Source: Bacteroidales bacterium Bact_07 (GTDB lineage Bacteria; Bacteroidota; Bacteroidia; Bacteroidales; Tenuifilaceae). From it: a stretch of DNA of 13,875 nucleotides. The position numbers and the translations under genes were made by a program. Below the pieces are notes generated by a model. It had not been told where the DNA came from. It saw nothing but the letters and a program-made list of their open reading frames with translations, and did not search any database. The stretch lies in assembly GCA_001603415.1 (NCBI GenBank), contig LUYY01000160.1, positions 1 through 13,875 on the forward strand, in the 5' to 3' direction. Below are positions 1-8,216 of this stretch, piece by piece (positions within the stretch are counted from its first letter, which is position 1; each line of letters starts with the position of its first letter).

Positions 1-60
1 ATTTGTTAATGGCCTCAAAAATATCACATCCATTTAAAAAACAAAAATTAAGCCATAAAA

Positions 61-504
61 TTATCGTTTTTTGTTAAAAAATGTAGTAATCATATTGGAA
101 CATTCATTGGCGAGAACTCCGCTGATAGTTTTTGTTTTGGGATGAAGTATATTCTTAGCAATTAGTGAAAATCCTCGTTTTGGGTCAGGGGCACCGTAAA
201 CCAATTGACCAACCTGAGCCCAGTATAGGGCACCCGCACACATTGGGCAGGGCTCAATGGTAACATAAAGCGTACATTGATTTAAATATTTACCTCCCAG
301 GTAGTTGGTTGCAGCGGTAATGGCTTGCATTTCGGCATGTGCTGTTGGGTCGCCAAGGGTTTCGGTCAAATTGTAAGCACGCGATACTATTCGGCCGTTG
401 CATACAACTACCGCTCCAATTGGCACTTCGTCTTTTGCCAGTGCTTTTTGCGCTTCCTTTAGTGCTTCGCGCATGAAAAACTCATGATCCTTTGTGTTTT
501 CCAT
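61..504 (-). CDS. tadA: tRNA-specific adenosine deaminase TadA
   Basis: A 147-residue cytidine/deoxycytidylate deaminase-fold protein. TadA converts adenosine 34 of tRNA-Arg(ACG) to inosine in the cytoplasm, so one tRNA can read several Arg codons. Visible signature: the HAE motif at residues 56-58 (His56 zinc ligand, Glu58 proton shuttle) and the PCPMC motif at 85-89 (Cys86 and Cys89, the other zinc ligands). The segment DEVPIGAVVV near residues 25-34 and the TLGDPTAHAEM segment are typical of bacterial TadA, and the length fits (about 150-165). The ATG at 504-502 is the only sensible start. The gene is divergent from aspS, with 86 bases between start codons. A guanine or cytosine deaminase is the alternative, but TadA fits better. 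Identity is confident; substrate is inferred from the family. Confidence 0.93.
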   Translation of the reverse strand: MENTKDHEFFMREALKEAQKALAKDEVPIGAVVVCNGRIVSRAYNLTETLGDPTAHAEMQAITAATNYLGGKYLNQCTLYVTIEPCPMCAGALYWAQVGQLVYGAPDPKRGFSLIAKNILHPKTKTISGVLANECSNMITTFFNKKR

Positions 505-517
505 ATAAGATTTTGGC

Positions 518-525
518 CAAATATA
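518..525 (-). promoter_or_regulatory. candidate -7 element for tadA
   Basis: Read on the minus strand this is TATATTTG, a full match to the Bacteroidota -7 consensus TAnnTTTG. It lies 13 bases upstream of the tadA ATG, so the 5' leader would be very short (about 10 bases). No TTG or TTTG is visible at the expected -33 position, which lowers confidence. Confidence 0.3.
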
Positions 526-560
526 TCAAAAAATATAGCGTAAGCATCGTTTTTTATTTT

Positions 561-568
561 TACATTCG
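561..568 (+). promoter_or_regulatory. candidate -7 element for aspS
   Basis: TACATTCG matches TAnnTTTG at all but one position and lies 22 bases before the preferred aspS ATG, a spacing usual for this phylum. I see no TTG about 20 bases upstream, so this is weak. Confidence 0.3.
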
Positions 569-590
569 CAACCTGAAAATGGTATTAGAT

Positions 591-2342
591 ATGTACAGAT
601 CACATACTTGCGGAGAACTTAGAATTGCTCATGTAGGCAGCAATGTTACCCTTAGTGGATGGGTGCAACGTATCCGAAACCTTGGTGCAATGACCTTCAT
701 TGACCTTAGAGATAGGTATGGAATAACACAGGTAGTTGTTGACGACAGCTCTAGTGGCGATGTCAAGGAGGTTGTCAAGGAGCTTGGTCGTGAATATGTT
801 ATCCAGATTTCGGGCGAGGTGGTGGAACGGGCAAGCAAGAACAGCAAACTCCCCACCGGAGATATTGAGGTTAAGGCAAAAACAGTAAAAATACTCAATA
901 CCAGTGAGATACCCCCATTTACCATTGAGGACGAAACCGATGGTGGCGACGAATTACGAATGAAGTACAGGTATCTTGATTTACGTAGAAACCCGGTAAA
1001 GAACGCCTTACTATTGCGCCACAGAATGGCTCAGGAAGTTCGGAAATACCTTGATGCACAAGGTTTTATTGAGGTTGAAACGCCGTTCCTCATTAAATCG
1101 ACACCTGAGGGTGCCCGCGATTTTGTTGTGCCCTCGCGAATGCATCCGGGTGAATTCTACGCTTTACCCCAATCGCCTCAAACCTTTAAGCAACTCCTGA
1201 TGGTTGCCGGTTTCGATAAGTACTTCCAAATTGTGAAATGCTTCCGCGATGAGGATTTACGTGCCGACAGGCAACCGGAGTTTACTCAAATTGACTGTGA
1301 GATGTCGTTTGTGGAGCGCGACGATGTGCTCAACACCTTTGAAGGGCTGATTAAACATCTTTTTGCCCATGTAAAAGGCATCAATTTTGATGAATCCTTC
1401 AGACGGATGCCCTACAGCGAGGCCATGGAGAAGTATGGCTCCGATAAGCCCGATTTACGATTTGGGATGGAATTTGTTGAGCTGAGTTCAATTGTGAAAG
1501 GCAAAGGTTTTAAGGTTTTTGACGATGCTGAGTATATTGGCGGAATTTGTGCTACTGGGTGTGCGGGGTACACCCGCAAACAGCTCGATGAGCTAACCGA
1601 GTTTGTTAAGCGCCCTCAGGTTGGAGCCAACGGTTTGGTTTACATTCGCTATACCGACGAAGGCATTAAATCGACTATCGATAAGTTCTACACCCCGGAG
1701 GATTTAATGACCGTTGTCAATGCCATGGGTGCAAAACAGGGCGATCTCATTCTTATTCTTGCTGGCCAAAAGAAGAAAACGCTCTCAGCCCTTTGCGAGT
1801 TGAGGCTGGAAATGGGAAACAGACTTGGTTTACGGTCAAAGGATGTGTTTGTTCCGCTCTGGGTGGTCGATTTCCCGCTGTTGGAGTGGGACGATGAGGC
1901 ACAACGATTCTTTGCCATGCACCACCCATTTACTTCGCCAAACCCTGAGGACATTCATTTGTTTAAAACCGATCCCGCAAAAATCAGGGCAAATGCCTAC
2001 GACCTGGTGATAAATGGTGTGGAGATTGGCGGTGGTTCAATCAGAATTTTTGACAGGGAACTCCAACAGACCATGTTCGATACCCTTGGATTTACCAAGG
2101 AGGAGGCTGAGAAACAGTTTGGATTCCTACTCAATGCCTTTAGGTACGGTGCACCACCCCATGGCGGTATTGCTTTTGGTTTCGATAGGCTATGCTCAAT
2201 GTTTGGCGGTAGCGATTCTATTCGCGACTACATTGCATTCCCAAAAAATAACGCAGGTCGTGATGTGATGATCGATTCGCCTTCTACTATCAGCCAGCAG
2301 CAACTCGATGAGCTATCTATTCAAATCAAAAAGAACAAATAG
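591..2342 (+). CDS. aspS: Aspartate--tRNA ligase
   Basis: Class IIb aspartyl-tRNA synthetase, which activates aspartate with ATP and charges tRNA-Asp in the cytoplasm; 583 residues from this start (E. coli enzyme 590). An N-terminal OB-fold anticodon-binding domain (about 1-110, with GWVQRIRNLG and FIDLRDRYG) precedes the class II core. Motif 2 is FRDEDLRADRQPEF from residue 218, and motif 3 is GIAFGFDRL at 526-534. The bacterial GAD insertion lies between them (about 290-410). Leu31 sits where non-discriminating enzymes often have His, suggesting a discriminating, tRNA-Asp-only enzyme. The frame is open upstream to an ATG at 492, and another ATG is at 579. I chose 591 because MYRSHTCGEL is the family's usual N-terminus; the first 33 codons are Lys/Tyr/Phe-rich non-coding-like sequence, and the 492 start would overlap tadA. 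Confidence 0.96.
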   Translation: MYRSHTCGELRIAHVGSNVTLSGWVQRIRNLGAMTFIDLRDRYGITQVVVDDSSSGDVKEVVKELGREYVIQISGEVVERASKNSKLPTGDIEVKAKTVKILNTSEIPPFTIEDETDGGDELRMKYRYLDLRRNPVKNALLLRHRMAQEVRKYLDAQGFIEVETPFLIKSTPEGARDFVVPSRMHPGEFYALPQSPQTFKQLLMVAGFDKYFQIVKCFRDEDLRADRQPEFTQIDCEMSFVERDDVLNTFEGLIKHLFAHVKGINFDESFRRMPYSEAMEKYGSDKPDLRFGMEFVELSSIVKGKGFKVFDDAEYIGGICATGCAGYTRKQLDELTEFVKRPQVGANGLVYIRYTDEGIKSTIDKFYTPEDLMTVVNAMGAKQGDLILILAGQKKKTLSALCELRLEMGNRLGLRSKDVFVPLWVVDFPLLEWDDEAQRFFAMHHPFTSPNPEDIHLFKTDPAKIRANAYDLVINGVEIGGGSIRIFDRELQQTMFDTLGFTKEEAEKQFGFLLNAFRYGAPPHGGIAFGFDRLCSMFGGSDSIRDYIAFPKNNAGRDVMIDSPSTISQQQLDELSIQIKKNK

Positions 2343-2364
2343 ACACTTTTGGATTGGTTATAAA

Positions 2365-2400
2365 AAAACATCCGGCTAACTGCCGGATGTTTTATTTTTT
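2365..2400. terminator. bidirectional rho-independent terminator between aspS and the small lipoprotein gene
   Basis: A perfect 12-bp stem (2365-2376 pairing with 2382-2393; core ACATCCGGC / GCCGGATGT) has a 5-base loop, TAACT. It is followed by a T-rich tract to 2400 and preceded by seven A's (2362-2368), which read as U's on the other strand. It starts 22 bases after the aspS stop and lies 22 bases beyond the stop of the convergent gene, so it can serve both. Confidence 0.9.
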
Positions 2401-2415
2401 TTCTGCAACAATAAA

Positions 2416-2580
2416 CTATTGAGCTGCAGGTACAGTGTCGGTTTGAGCTTCAACAGTAGATGAGGTATCAACTTGCTCGGTTTGTTCCTGAGCAGGTTGT
2501 TCTTCCTGCTTAGGAGCAGATTTACAAGCAACCATTGAAAGCATTCCGGCAACCATTAGGAAAAATACAAACTTTTTCAT
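2416..2580 (-). CDS. small secreted lipoprotein, 54 residues, function unknown
   Basis: This short gene has ATG at 2580-2578 and TAG at 2418-2416. The protein begins MKKFVFFLMVAGMLSMVAC: a basic n-region, a hydrophobic core and a lipobox-like MVAC with Cys19 as the predicted lipidation site. The mature part is only 36 residues and highly biased: seven Gln, seven Glu/Asp, five Thr and five Ala, with no aromatic, Gly, Leu, Ile, Asn, Arg or His, and net charge about -5. It is therefore probably a disordered, acidic tail tethered to a membrane. Support for a real gene comes from a near-consensus promoter upstream (2606-2637), a terminator just past the stop, and the coherent signal peptide. It resembles the small orphan lipoproteins common in Bacteroidota, but I do not recognise a family and assign no function. 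Confidence 0.8.
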   Translation of the reverse strand: MKKFVFFLMVAGMLSMVACKSAPKQEEQPAQEQTEQVDTSSTVEAQTDTVPAAQ

Positions 2581-2605
2581 GATAATAAATTTAGTTAGTT
2601 CATTG

Positions 2606-2637
2606 CAAAAGTAAACAAAAATAATGTCAAATCCAAA
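2606..2637 (-). promoter_or_regulatory. Bacteroidota-type promoter for the small lipoprotein
   Basis: On the minus strand, TTTG (2637-2634), a 20-base spacer, then TACTTTTG (2613-2606) match the TTTG / TAnnTTTG consensus fully with standard spacing. Transcription would start near 2600, leaving a leader of about 20 A/T-rich bases before the ATG at 2580. This is the clearest promoter in the window. Confidence 0.75.
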
Positions 2638-2779
2638 AGTTTATAAATATCAATAAGCCAATATTTTAAATCTCAGCAAGATGAATGTGGTATGTTTACA
2701 TCTGAAAGAATTGGATTTAGAATAAATAGGTATTTCAAATAGATAGTGTTCCTTTGCTTGTTGTTATAGTTTACACTGG

Positions 2780-2812
2780 TTGATTATAAACCATAATAAG
2801 AATGTATCTTTG
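2780..2812 (+). promoter_or_regulatory. candidate mfd promoter overlapping the outermost ATG
   Basis: TTG (2780-2782), a 22-base spacer, then TATCTTTG (2805-2812), a full match to TAnnTTTG. The -7 element begins right after the ATG at 2802-2804, so if it is used, transcripts start near 2818 and that ATG cannot be the start codon. The spacer is slightly long for the consensus. Confidence 0.5.
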
Positions 2813-5800
2813 CAAAAATTCAAATTTGTCGAGAATAGAGAACTTAAACTCGATATTACAGCAATATATTACCGAAACGGAAAGCAAAATGAAGCTTTCC
2901 GACAAGTCTTGTTTTGTCAAAGGCCTGGCAGGCTCATCATTAGCGTTTATTGCCTCTGCAATACATGGTAAGTCGGAAACCCCTTTAGTAATTGTTTTGA
3001 ATGAGAAGGAAGAAGCCGCTTACGCTTTTTCTGACCTTTCTGCATTGCTTGGCATGGAAAAGGTTTTCTTTTTCCCATCGTCGTACAAGCGCTCTATACA
3101 GTTCGACCAGGTATTGCCCGAAGCAATCATTCAACGTACCGACGTGCTGAACCTACTGAGGCAAATGGATGACGGTCAAAATGTAAAATCGGTTATTGTT
3201 ACTTATAGCGATGCACTTTTTGAAAAAATTCCCCTTCGGGAAGTTCTGAAAGAAAATACTTTAACCATTGTAAAAGGCGAGCGAGTCTCGACCGATTTTA
3301 TCACCGAAGTTCTCTTTGAGTATGGTTTTGAGCGTACCGATTTTGTTTATGAGCCCGGCCAGTTTGCCATTAGGGGTAGTATTATCGACGTATTCTCTTA
3401 CTCATCGGCTATGCCTTACCGTATCGATTTTTTTGGCGATGAGGTTGAGTCGATTCGAACTTTTGATGTGGAAGACCAACTATCGCGCGATTTACTCCAG
3501 TCCATATCAATAATCCCTAACCTGCAGGAAAAGAAGCAAACCGAAGGTGAAATTCTTACTAATGAACTGCCCGAGGATTCAATAGTGTGGGTAAAGAATC
3601 CAGAGTTGGTGCTTGAACGTCTAAACCAGCTTGCCGATATAGCCCAGCAGATCGATTTTAAAGCCCAGGCTGGGTATGCAACCGGAAAGGAATTCTTTAG
3701 TTCACTTCAGAATCATAGCACATTTTACTTTGGCTTAAGGCCTCCGGTTTCGGTTCAACAAACCATTGAGTTCACAACATCGCCACAGCCATCATTCTCC
3801 AAAAATTTTGAACTGCTTGCCGATGATATTGAACAGAAAAACCTAAACGGTTATAGGGTTTACTTGCTTTCCGAAAATCAAGCGCAACTCGAAAGGCTCA
3901 ACAACATTTTACATTCCGTTAAACCCGACCTGCAATTTGATGTGGTTAACGAGAGTATTTCGGAAGGTTTTGTTGACCACAGCTTGAGGATTTGCCTCTA
4001 CACCGATCACCAAATCTTTGACCGTTACCATAAGTATCGTTTAAAACATGAGTTTTCCCGTCGCGATGCACTTACCATGCAGGAGCTAATAAACCTGCAA
4101 CCTGGTGATTATGTAGTTCATATCGATCATGGGATTGGGGTCTTTGGTGGATTGGTTAAAACCGAAGTGAATGGCAGGGTACAGGAGGCAATTAGGCTAA
4201 TTTACCAGGATAACGATACGCTGCTTGTAAATATTCATAACCTCCATAAAATATCCAAGTACCGCGGAAAGGATGCCGAACCGCCAAAGGTTTATAAATT
4301 GGGATCAGGCGCTTGGCAAAAGCTCAAGCAACGGACCAAGGCTAAAATAAAGGATATTGCAAAAGATCTTATAGCTCTTTACGCTAAACGAAAGGCGCAA
4401 AAAGGTTTTGCTTTCTCACCCGATACCTACATGCAACAGGAACTTGAAGCCTCCTTTATTTACGAAGACACTCCCGATCAGCAGAAGGCTACGCAGGCAG
4501 TTAAACTTGATATGGAAGATGAGCGTCCCATGGATAGGCTTGTGTGTGGTGATGTAGGTTTTGGGAAGACCGAGGTGGCTATTCGGGCTGCCTTTAAAGC
4601 AGTTGCCGATAGTAAACAGGTGGCTGTTTTGGTACCAACCACTATACTGGCTTTGCAGCATTACAGAACCTTCACTTCGCGCCTAAATGGTTTTCCTTGC
4701 ACTGTTGAGTTTATTAGCAGGATGAAAACAGCCGCCCAACAGCGTGAGATTCGGCAGCGTTTAAAGGAGGGCAAGATTGACATCCTCATAGGAACACATT
4801 CCATATTAAAGGAAGCATCAAATTTTAAAGATTTAGGTCTGTTAATTGTAGATGAGGAGCAGAAATTTGGGGTGGCCGCAAAAGAAAAAATCAGGCAGTT
4901 CAGGCTGAATGTCGATACTTTAACGTTAACTGCAACCCCTATTCCCCGTACCCTGCAATTCTCACTGATGGGAGCAAGAGACCTTTCAATAATCAATACT
5001 CCTCCACCTAATAGGTATCCCATTCAAACGGAGTTACACATTTTTAACGCCGCAATTATTAAGGAAGCAATTGAATATGAAGTTTCGCGGGGCGGACAGG
5101 TGTTTTTTGTTCATAACCGTGTACAAAACATCCAGGAAGTACAGATAATGCTGCAAAAGATTGTTCCAAAGATCAGAACGGCAGTGGCTCATGGTCAAAT
5201 GGAACCATCGAAGCTCGAAAGCATTATGCTCGATTTTATAAACGGCGATTACGATGTTCTCATTTCAACAGCCATTATTGAGGCTGGGCTCGATATTCCC
5301 AATGCTAATACTATTATAATAAACAATGCCCATATGTTTGGGCTTAGCGATTTGCACCAGTTACGGGGAAGGGTAGGGCGATCCAATAAAAAAGCCTTTT
5401 GTTACTTGCTGGCTCCGCCACTCGAGGCTCTAACCCCTGAGGCAAGGCGAAGGTTAAAAGCCATTGAAGAGTTCTCGGAGTTAGGAAGTGGTTTTAGCAT
5501 TGCCATGCAGGATCTGGATATCAGAGGTGCGGGAAACCTACTTGGGGCAGAGCAGAGCGGATTCATTACCGAAATTGGATATGAAACATACCAACGTATT
5601 CTCGATGAGGCCATTGAAGAACTAAAAGAAACCGAATTCCGCGAACTCTTTACATCGCAACAATCTGAAATCAGAACCGATAAATGGGTTGGCAGCAATG
5701 TTGACTGCCAGGTTGAGACCGACCTGGAGGTACTAATACCCGATTATTATGTTTCCAATACAGCCGAACGCATTAAGCTCTACCGGGAACTCGATTCCAT

Positions 5801-6158
5801 TAAAAGTTCACAAGAACTTGAAAGTTTTGGCAATGAACTTCGCGATAGGTTTGGCCCTATTCCTGAACCTGTTGCAGAGTTAATGAATATTGTTAGGCTC
5901 CGTTGGGTTGCTGTGGAATTGGGTATCGAAAAAATCATGCTCAAAAATGGCAAGGCGCATGCCTATTTTATTTCCAATCAGCTATCGCCTTTTTACCGAA
6001 CATCAACCTTTGAGCGCATTATTAACTATATTTTGCGTAACCCAAGTATTTTTGCCATGAAGGAGGGCAACGATAAATTGATATTGACCATCAAGGATAC
6101 TCCAGATGTAAGTAAAGCAATTGCCATTCTACAACAAATGTACGATAGTATCCGTTAG
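2802..6158 (+). CDS. mfd: Transcription-repair coupling factor Mfd
   Basis: ATP-dependent DNA translocase that displaces RNA polymerase stalled at lesions and recruits UvrA for excision repair. The open frame is 1118 residues. In order: a UvrB-like N-terminal module (GQFAIRGSIIDVFS and YRIDFFGDEVESIR near 185-215); an RNA-polymerase-interacting CarD-like domain from about 430 (LQPGDYVVHIDHGIGVF); RecG-like motor domains with Walker A GDVGFGKTE at 583-591, DEEQ at 684-687 and motif VI QLRGRVGRS at 853-861; and a C-terminal TRCF domain (about 970-1080, with RIKLYRELD and DRFGPIPEPV). The start is uncertain. The coordinate is the outermost ATG, but a -7-like element overlaps it. The true start may be a downstream TTG at 2826 or ATG at 2889. 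Similarity to Bacteroidota Mfd seems to begin near residue 15, which favours an alternative start over 2889. First gene of the long plus-strand run. Confidence 0.96.
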   Translation: MYLCKNSNLSRIENLNSILQQYITETESKMKLSDKSCFVKGLAGSSLAFIASAIHGKSETPLVIVLNEKEEAAYAFSDLSALLGMEKVFFFPSSYKRSIQFDQVLPEAIIQRTDVLNLLRQMDDGQNVKSVIVTYSDALFEKIPLREVLKENTLTIVKGERVSTDFITEVLFEYGFERTDFVYEPGQFAIRGSIIDVFSYSSAMPYRIDFFGDEVESIRTFDVEDQLSRDLLQSISIIPNLQEKKQTEGEILTNELPEDSIVWVKNPELVLERLNQLADIAQQIDFKAQAGYATGKEFFSSLQNHSTFYFGLRPPVSVQQTIEFTTSPQPSFSKNFELLADDIEQKNLNGYRVYLLSENQAQLERLNNILHSVKPDLQFDVVNESISEGFVDHSLRICLYTDHQIFDRYHKYRLKHEFSRRDALTMQELINLQPGDYVVHIDHGIGVFGGLVKTEVNGRVQEAIRLIYQDNDTLLVNIHNLHKISKYRGKDAEPPKVYKLGSGAWQKLKQRTKAKIKDIAKDLIALYAKRKAQKGFAFSPDTYMQQELEASFIYEDTPDQQKATQAVKLDMEDERPMDRLVCGDVGFGKTEVAIRAAFKAVADSKQVAVLVPTTILALQHYRTFTSRLNGFPCTVEFISRMKTAAQQREIRQRLKEGKIDILIGTHSILKEASNFKDLGLLIVDEEQKFGVAAKEKIRQFRLNVDTLTLTATPIPRTLQFSLMGARDLSIINTPPPNRYPIQTELHIFNAAIIKEAIEYEVSRGGQVFFVHNRVQNIQEVQIMLQKIVPKIRTAVAHGQMEPSKLESIMLDFINGDYDVLISTAIIEAGLDIPNANTIIINNAHMFGLSDLHQLRGRVGRSNKKAFCYLLAPPLEALTPEARRRLKAIEEFSELGSGFSIAMQDLDIRGAGNLLGAEQSGFITEIGYETYQRILDEAIEELKETEFRELFTSQQSEIRTDKWVGSNVDCQVETDLEVLIPDYYVSNTAERIKLYRELDSIKSSQELESFGNELRDRFGPIPEPVAELMNIVRLRWVAVELGIEKIMLKNGKAHAYFISNQLSPFYRTSTFERIINYILRNPSIFAMKEGNDKLILTIKDTPDVSKAIAILQQMYDSIR

Positions 6159-6173
6159 TAATTAAAAGTGAGT

Positions 6174-6893
6174 ATGAATCTGATTATCGATATAGGTAAT
6201 ACTTTAACAAAAATTGCGGTTGCCAATGGCAAGGAGGTCAAATTCTTCCATGGATACTCGGAGTTAGACATTGCCGATTTAATACCTATTATTAATGAGT
6301 TTAAGCCCGACCGTTGTATTGTTTCGGCTGTTGGGAAAATACCAGTTAACACTTTGGTTTGGTTGAAGCAAAACATACCGGTACATATTGCTGGGGCAAA
6401 TACTAATATTCCACTTAAAAATGAATACTCCACCCCCGAAACCCTTGGTTTCGATAGGCTAGCAGTGGCGGTTGGGGCAAATTACCTTTTCCCAAACCGC
6501 AATGTTCTGGTTATTGACGTTGGAACTGCCATTACCTACGATTTGGTAACAGGTAATGGGATTTACAAAGGTGGTGCTATATCGCCAGGCTTGCGATTGC
6601 GGTTTAAAGCGTTAAACGATTATACGGCAAAACTGCCACTTATCGATAAATTTGAGGCAGTTGAGATTATTGGCACTTCAACCGTCGAATGTATAAGTTC
6701 AGGGGTAATTAATGGAACCGCTTTGGAAATAGATGGTTACATTGATAAAATTAGCTCATTTTATGAAGATTGTGTGGTGGTTTTAACAGGAGGCGATGCA
6801 AATTTCTTGGCTAATATGTTAAAAAATAGCATATTTGTAAACCCATTTTTAATGGTAATAGGTTTAAACAGAATACTTGAATTCAATGTATAG
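6174..6893 (+). CDS. coaX: Type III pantothenate kinase
   Basis: Phosphorylates pantothenate, the first step of coenzyme A synthesis, in the cytoplasm. Type III enzymes are ASKHA-fold kinases that need a monovalent cation and are insensitive to CoA feedback. Residues are numbered from this ATG. The N-terminal phosphate loop is DIGNTLTK (6-13). GFDR (92-95) contains the catalytic Asp, followed by a second nucleotide-binding segment, IDVGTAITYD (114-123), then GGAISPGLRLRFKAL. A C-terminal adenosine-site segment, VVLTGGDANFL, lies near 205-215. At 239 residues it is near family size. An in-frame GTG two codons upstream (6168) is an alternative start. It lies 15 bases after mfd and overlaps the next gene by 8 bases, so it is clearly part of the operon. 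Confidence 0.94.
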   Translation: MNLIIDIGNTLTKIAVANGKEVKFFHGYSELDIADLIPIINEFKPDRCIVSAVGKIPVNTLVWLKQNIPVHIAGANTNIPLKNEYSTPETLGFDRLAVAVGANYLFPNRNVLVIDVGTAITYDLVTGNGIYKGGAISPGLRLRFKALNDYTAKLPLIDKFEAVEIIGTSTVECISSGVINGTALEIDGYIDKISSFYEDCVVVLTGGDANFLANMLKNSIFVNPFLMVIGLNRILEFNV

Positions 6894-8187
6894 ATTAGCA
6901 TTTAAGAGTTTTTTGATTTTAGCAGGGCTGATATGCCTTTCTGAATTTACTATGGCTCAAAGCCTTAATACCTATTCGCCCTATTCACGTTATGGCATAG
7001 GTGTGTTGAGCCAGCCAGGTTTTTCGCAAAATCGTTCCATGGGTGGTGTAACGCAAGCCTACAAGAACGAGACAGTTATCAATTTTAACAACCCTGCCTC
7101 TTACTCTGTGAGGGATAGTTTGTCATTCCTATTCGATTTTGGCTTGGAAACCAATACGAGCGGCTTTACCGGATACGATCAGTATCTTAACTCACAAACA
7201 TCGAGGAATTATGCCGGCGGAATTCACCACATTGCAATTTCGTTCCCAATTACTAAACGTATAGGATTTGCGGCAGGTTTAACACCCTACAGCTTTGTTG
7301 GATACAGGTTACTTCGTTTTGAAACCGATCCATACATCCTAAGTACTATTGGAAGAATCAAGTATTACCATACAGGAAGGGGGGGCATAAACCAAGCTTT
7401 TATTGGCATGGGAGTTAGCCCATTCAAGAACTTTTCGGTTGGGTTTAATATGCTTTACTATTTTGGAAGTTTGGATTACAATAACGATATTGAGTTCCCG
7501 TTAAGTTCCTATACCTTCACCAATGGCTATGTTCGTTCAAGCTTTCAGGTTAGCGACATCAATTTCAATATAGGAATGCAGTATTCAATAGTATTTGATA
7601 AAGAAAATAATACTAATATCACACTTGGCGGAACTTACCAGTTTGGGAAAAACATGAACTTAACTCAGAAATGGTTTGCTTCGCTCGAGAGCAATTTGCT
7701 CGATACGCTCTACCCCCATCCCGATAGGGAATCAAACTTTGAAATGCCATGGAGTTTAAATACTGGTGCTGCTTTTACATACAAGGATAAGTTAACCATA
7801 CTGGGCGAATACTTTACTCAGGATTGGACTAAAACCACCCCTTTTAATGTGAATACACCAATGGCAAAAATGGAATCAATACGATTTGGTGTTGAATTTA
7901 CTCCCAATAGAAATGATTTAAAGAGCTATTTCAGGAAGGTTAACTACAGAGCTGGCTTTTTTACCAATAAATCGAACCTAATAGTAAGTGGAAAGCAAAT
8001 AAATGACTTTGGCATAACATTTGGTGCAGGTTTACCGTTAAAGGGGAAAACCAAGGTTAACCTATCATTTGAAATTGGGAAGAGAGGCACCGATGAAAGC
8101 TACTTAATAAAAGAAACCTTTAAGGCGTTTAATTTTAGTTTTACTTTTTACGATTACCCATGGTTCTTTAAACGGAAATACAATTAA
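6886..8187 (+). CDS. predicted outer-membrane beta-barrel protein, FadL/PorV-like, function unknown
   Basis: 433 residues from the ATG at 6886, which overlaps the coaX stop by 8 bases, suggesting translational coupling; a TTG at 6877 is a less likely start. A Sec signal peptide (about 1-24, ending FTMA before QS) is followed by NTYSPYSRYGIG, RSMGG and NNPASYS. These resemble the N-terminal plug region of FadL/PorV-type barrels. The rest alternates hydrophobic, aromatic and polar residues with frequent Gly and Tyr, as expected for antiparallel barrel strands, and the last strands (NFSFTFYDYPWFF) are aromatic-rich. It resembles an uncharacterised conserved outer-membrane family of Bacteroidota. 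Its place between coaX and the TPR and lptC genes suggests a role in envelope assembly or transport, but no substrate can be deduced. Confidence 0.82.
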   Translation: MYRLAFKSFLILAGLICLSEFTMAQSLNTYSPYSRYGIGVLSQPGFSQNRSMGGVTQAYKNETVINFNNPASYSVRDSLSFLFDFGLETNTSGFTGYDQYLNSQTSRNYAGGIHHIAISFPITKRIGFAAGLTPYSFVGYRLLRFETDPYILSTIGRIKYYHTGRGGINQAFIGMGVSPFKNFSVGFNMLYYFGSLDYNNDIEFPLSSYTFTNGYVRSSFQVSDINFNIGMQYSIVFDKENNTNITLGGTYQFGKNMNLTQKWFASLESNLLDTLYPHPDRESNFEMPWSLNTGAAFTYKDKLTILGEYFTQDWTKTTPFNVNTPMAKMESIRFGVEFTPNRNDLKSYFRKVNYRAGFFTNKSNLIVSGKQINDFGITFGAGLPLKGKTKVNLSFEIGKRGTDESYLIKETFKAFNFSFTFYDYPWFFKRKYN

Positions 8188-8216
8188 TGTTTAATATCGA
8201 AATAAAACCATAAGCC

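Noticed and set aside
1..33. Possible minus-strand gene start (ATG at 33-31, 11 codons open to the left edge)
   Set aside because: Too short to judge; no promoter or recognisable protein start, so not reported as a feature.
492..590. Upstream extension of the aspS frame to an ATG at 492
   Set aside because: It overlaps tadA, reads as Lys/Tyr/Phe-rich non-coding sequence, covers the likely promoter, and precedes the usual AspRS N-terminus MYRSHTCGEL.
2165..2191. A 17-base exact match between aspS (near 2177) and coaX (near 6446)
   Set aside because: Both copies encode GFDRL in the same frame, a motif both unrelated families happen to need. This is chance plus shared codon preference, not a mobile repeat.
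2640..2801. Search for a small RNA, riboswitch or further gene in the A/T-rich gap before mfd
   Set aside because: I see only a 5-bp inverted repeat (TGGTT / AACCA, 2777-2793) and no open frame or stable fold; nothing beyond the mfd promoter candidate can be supported.
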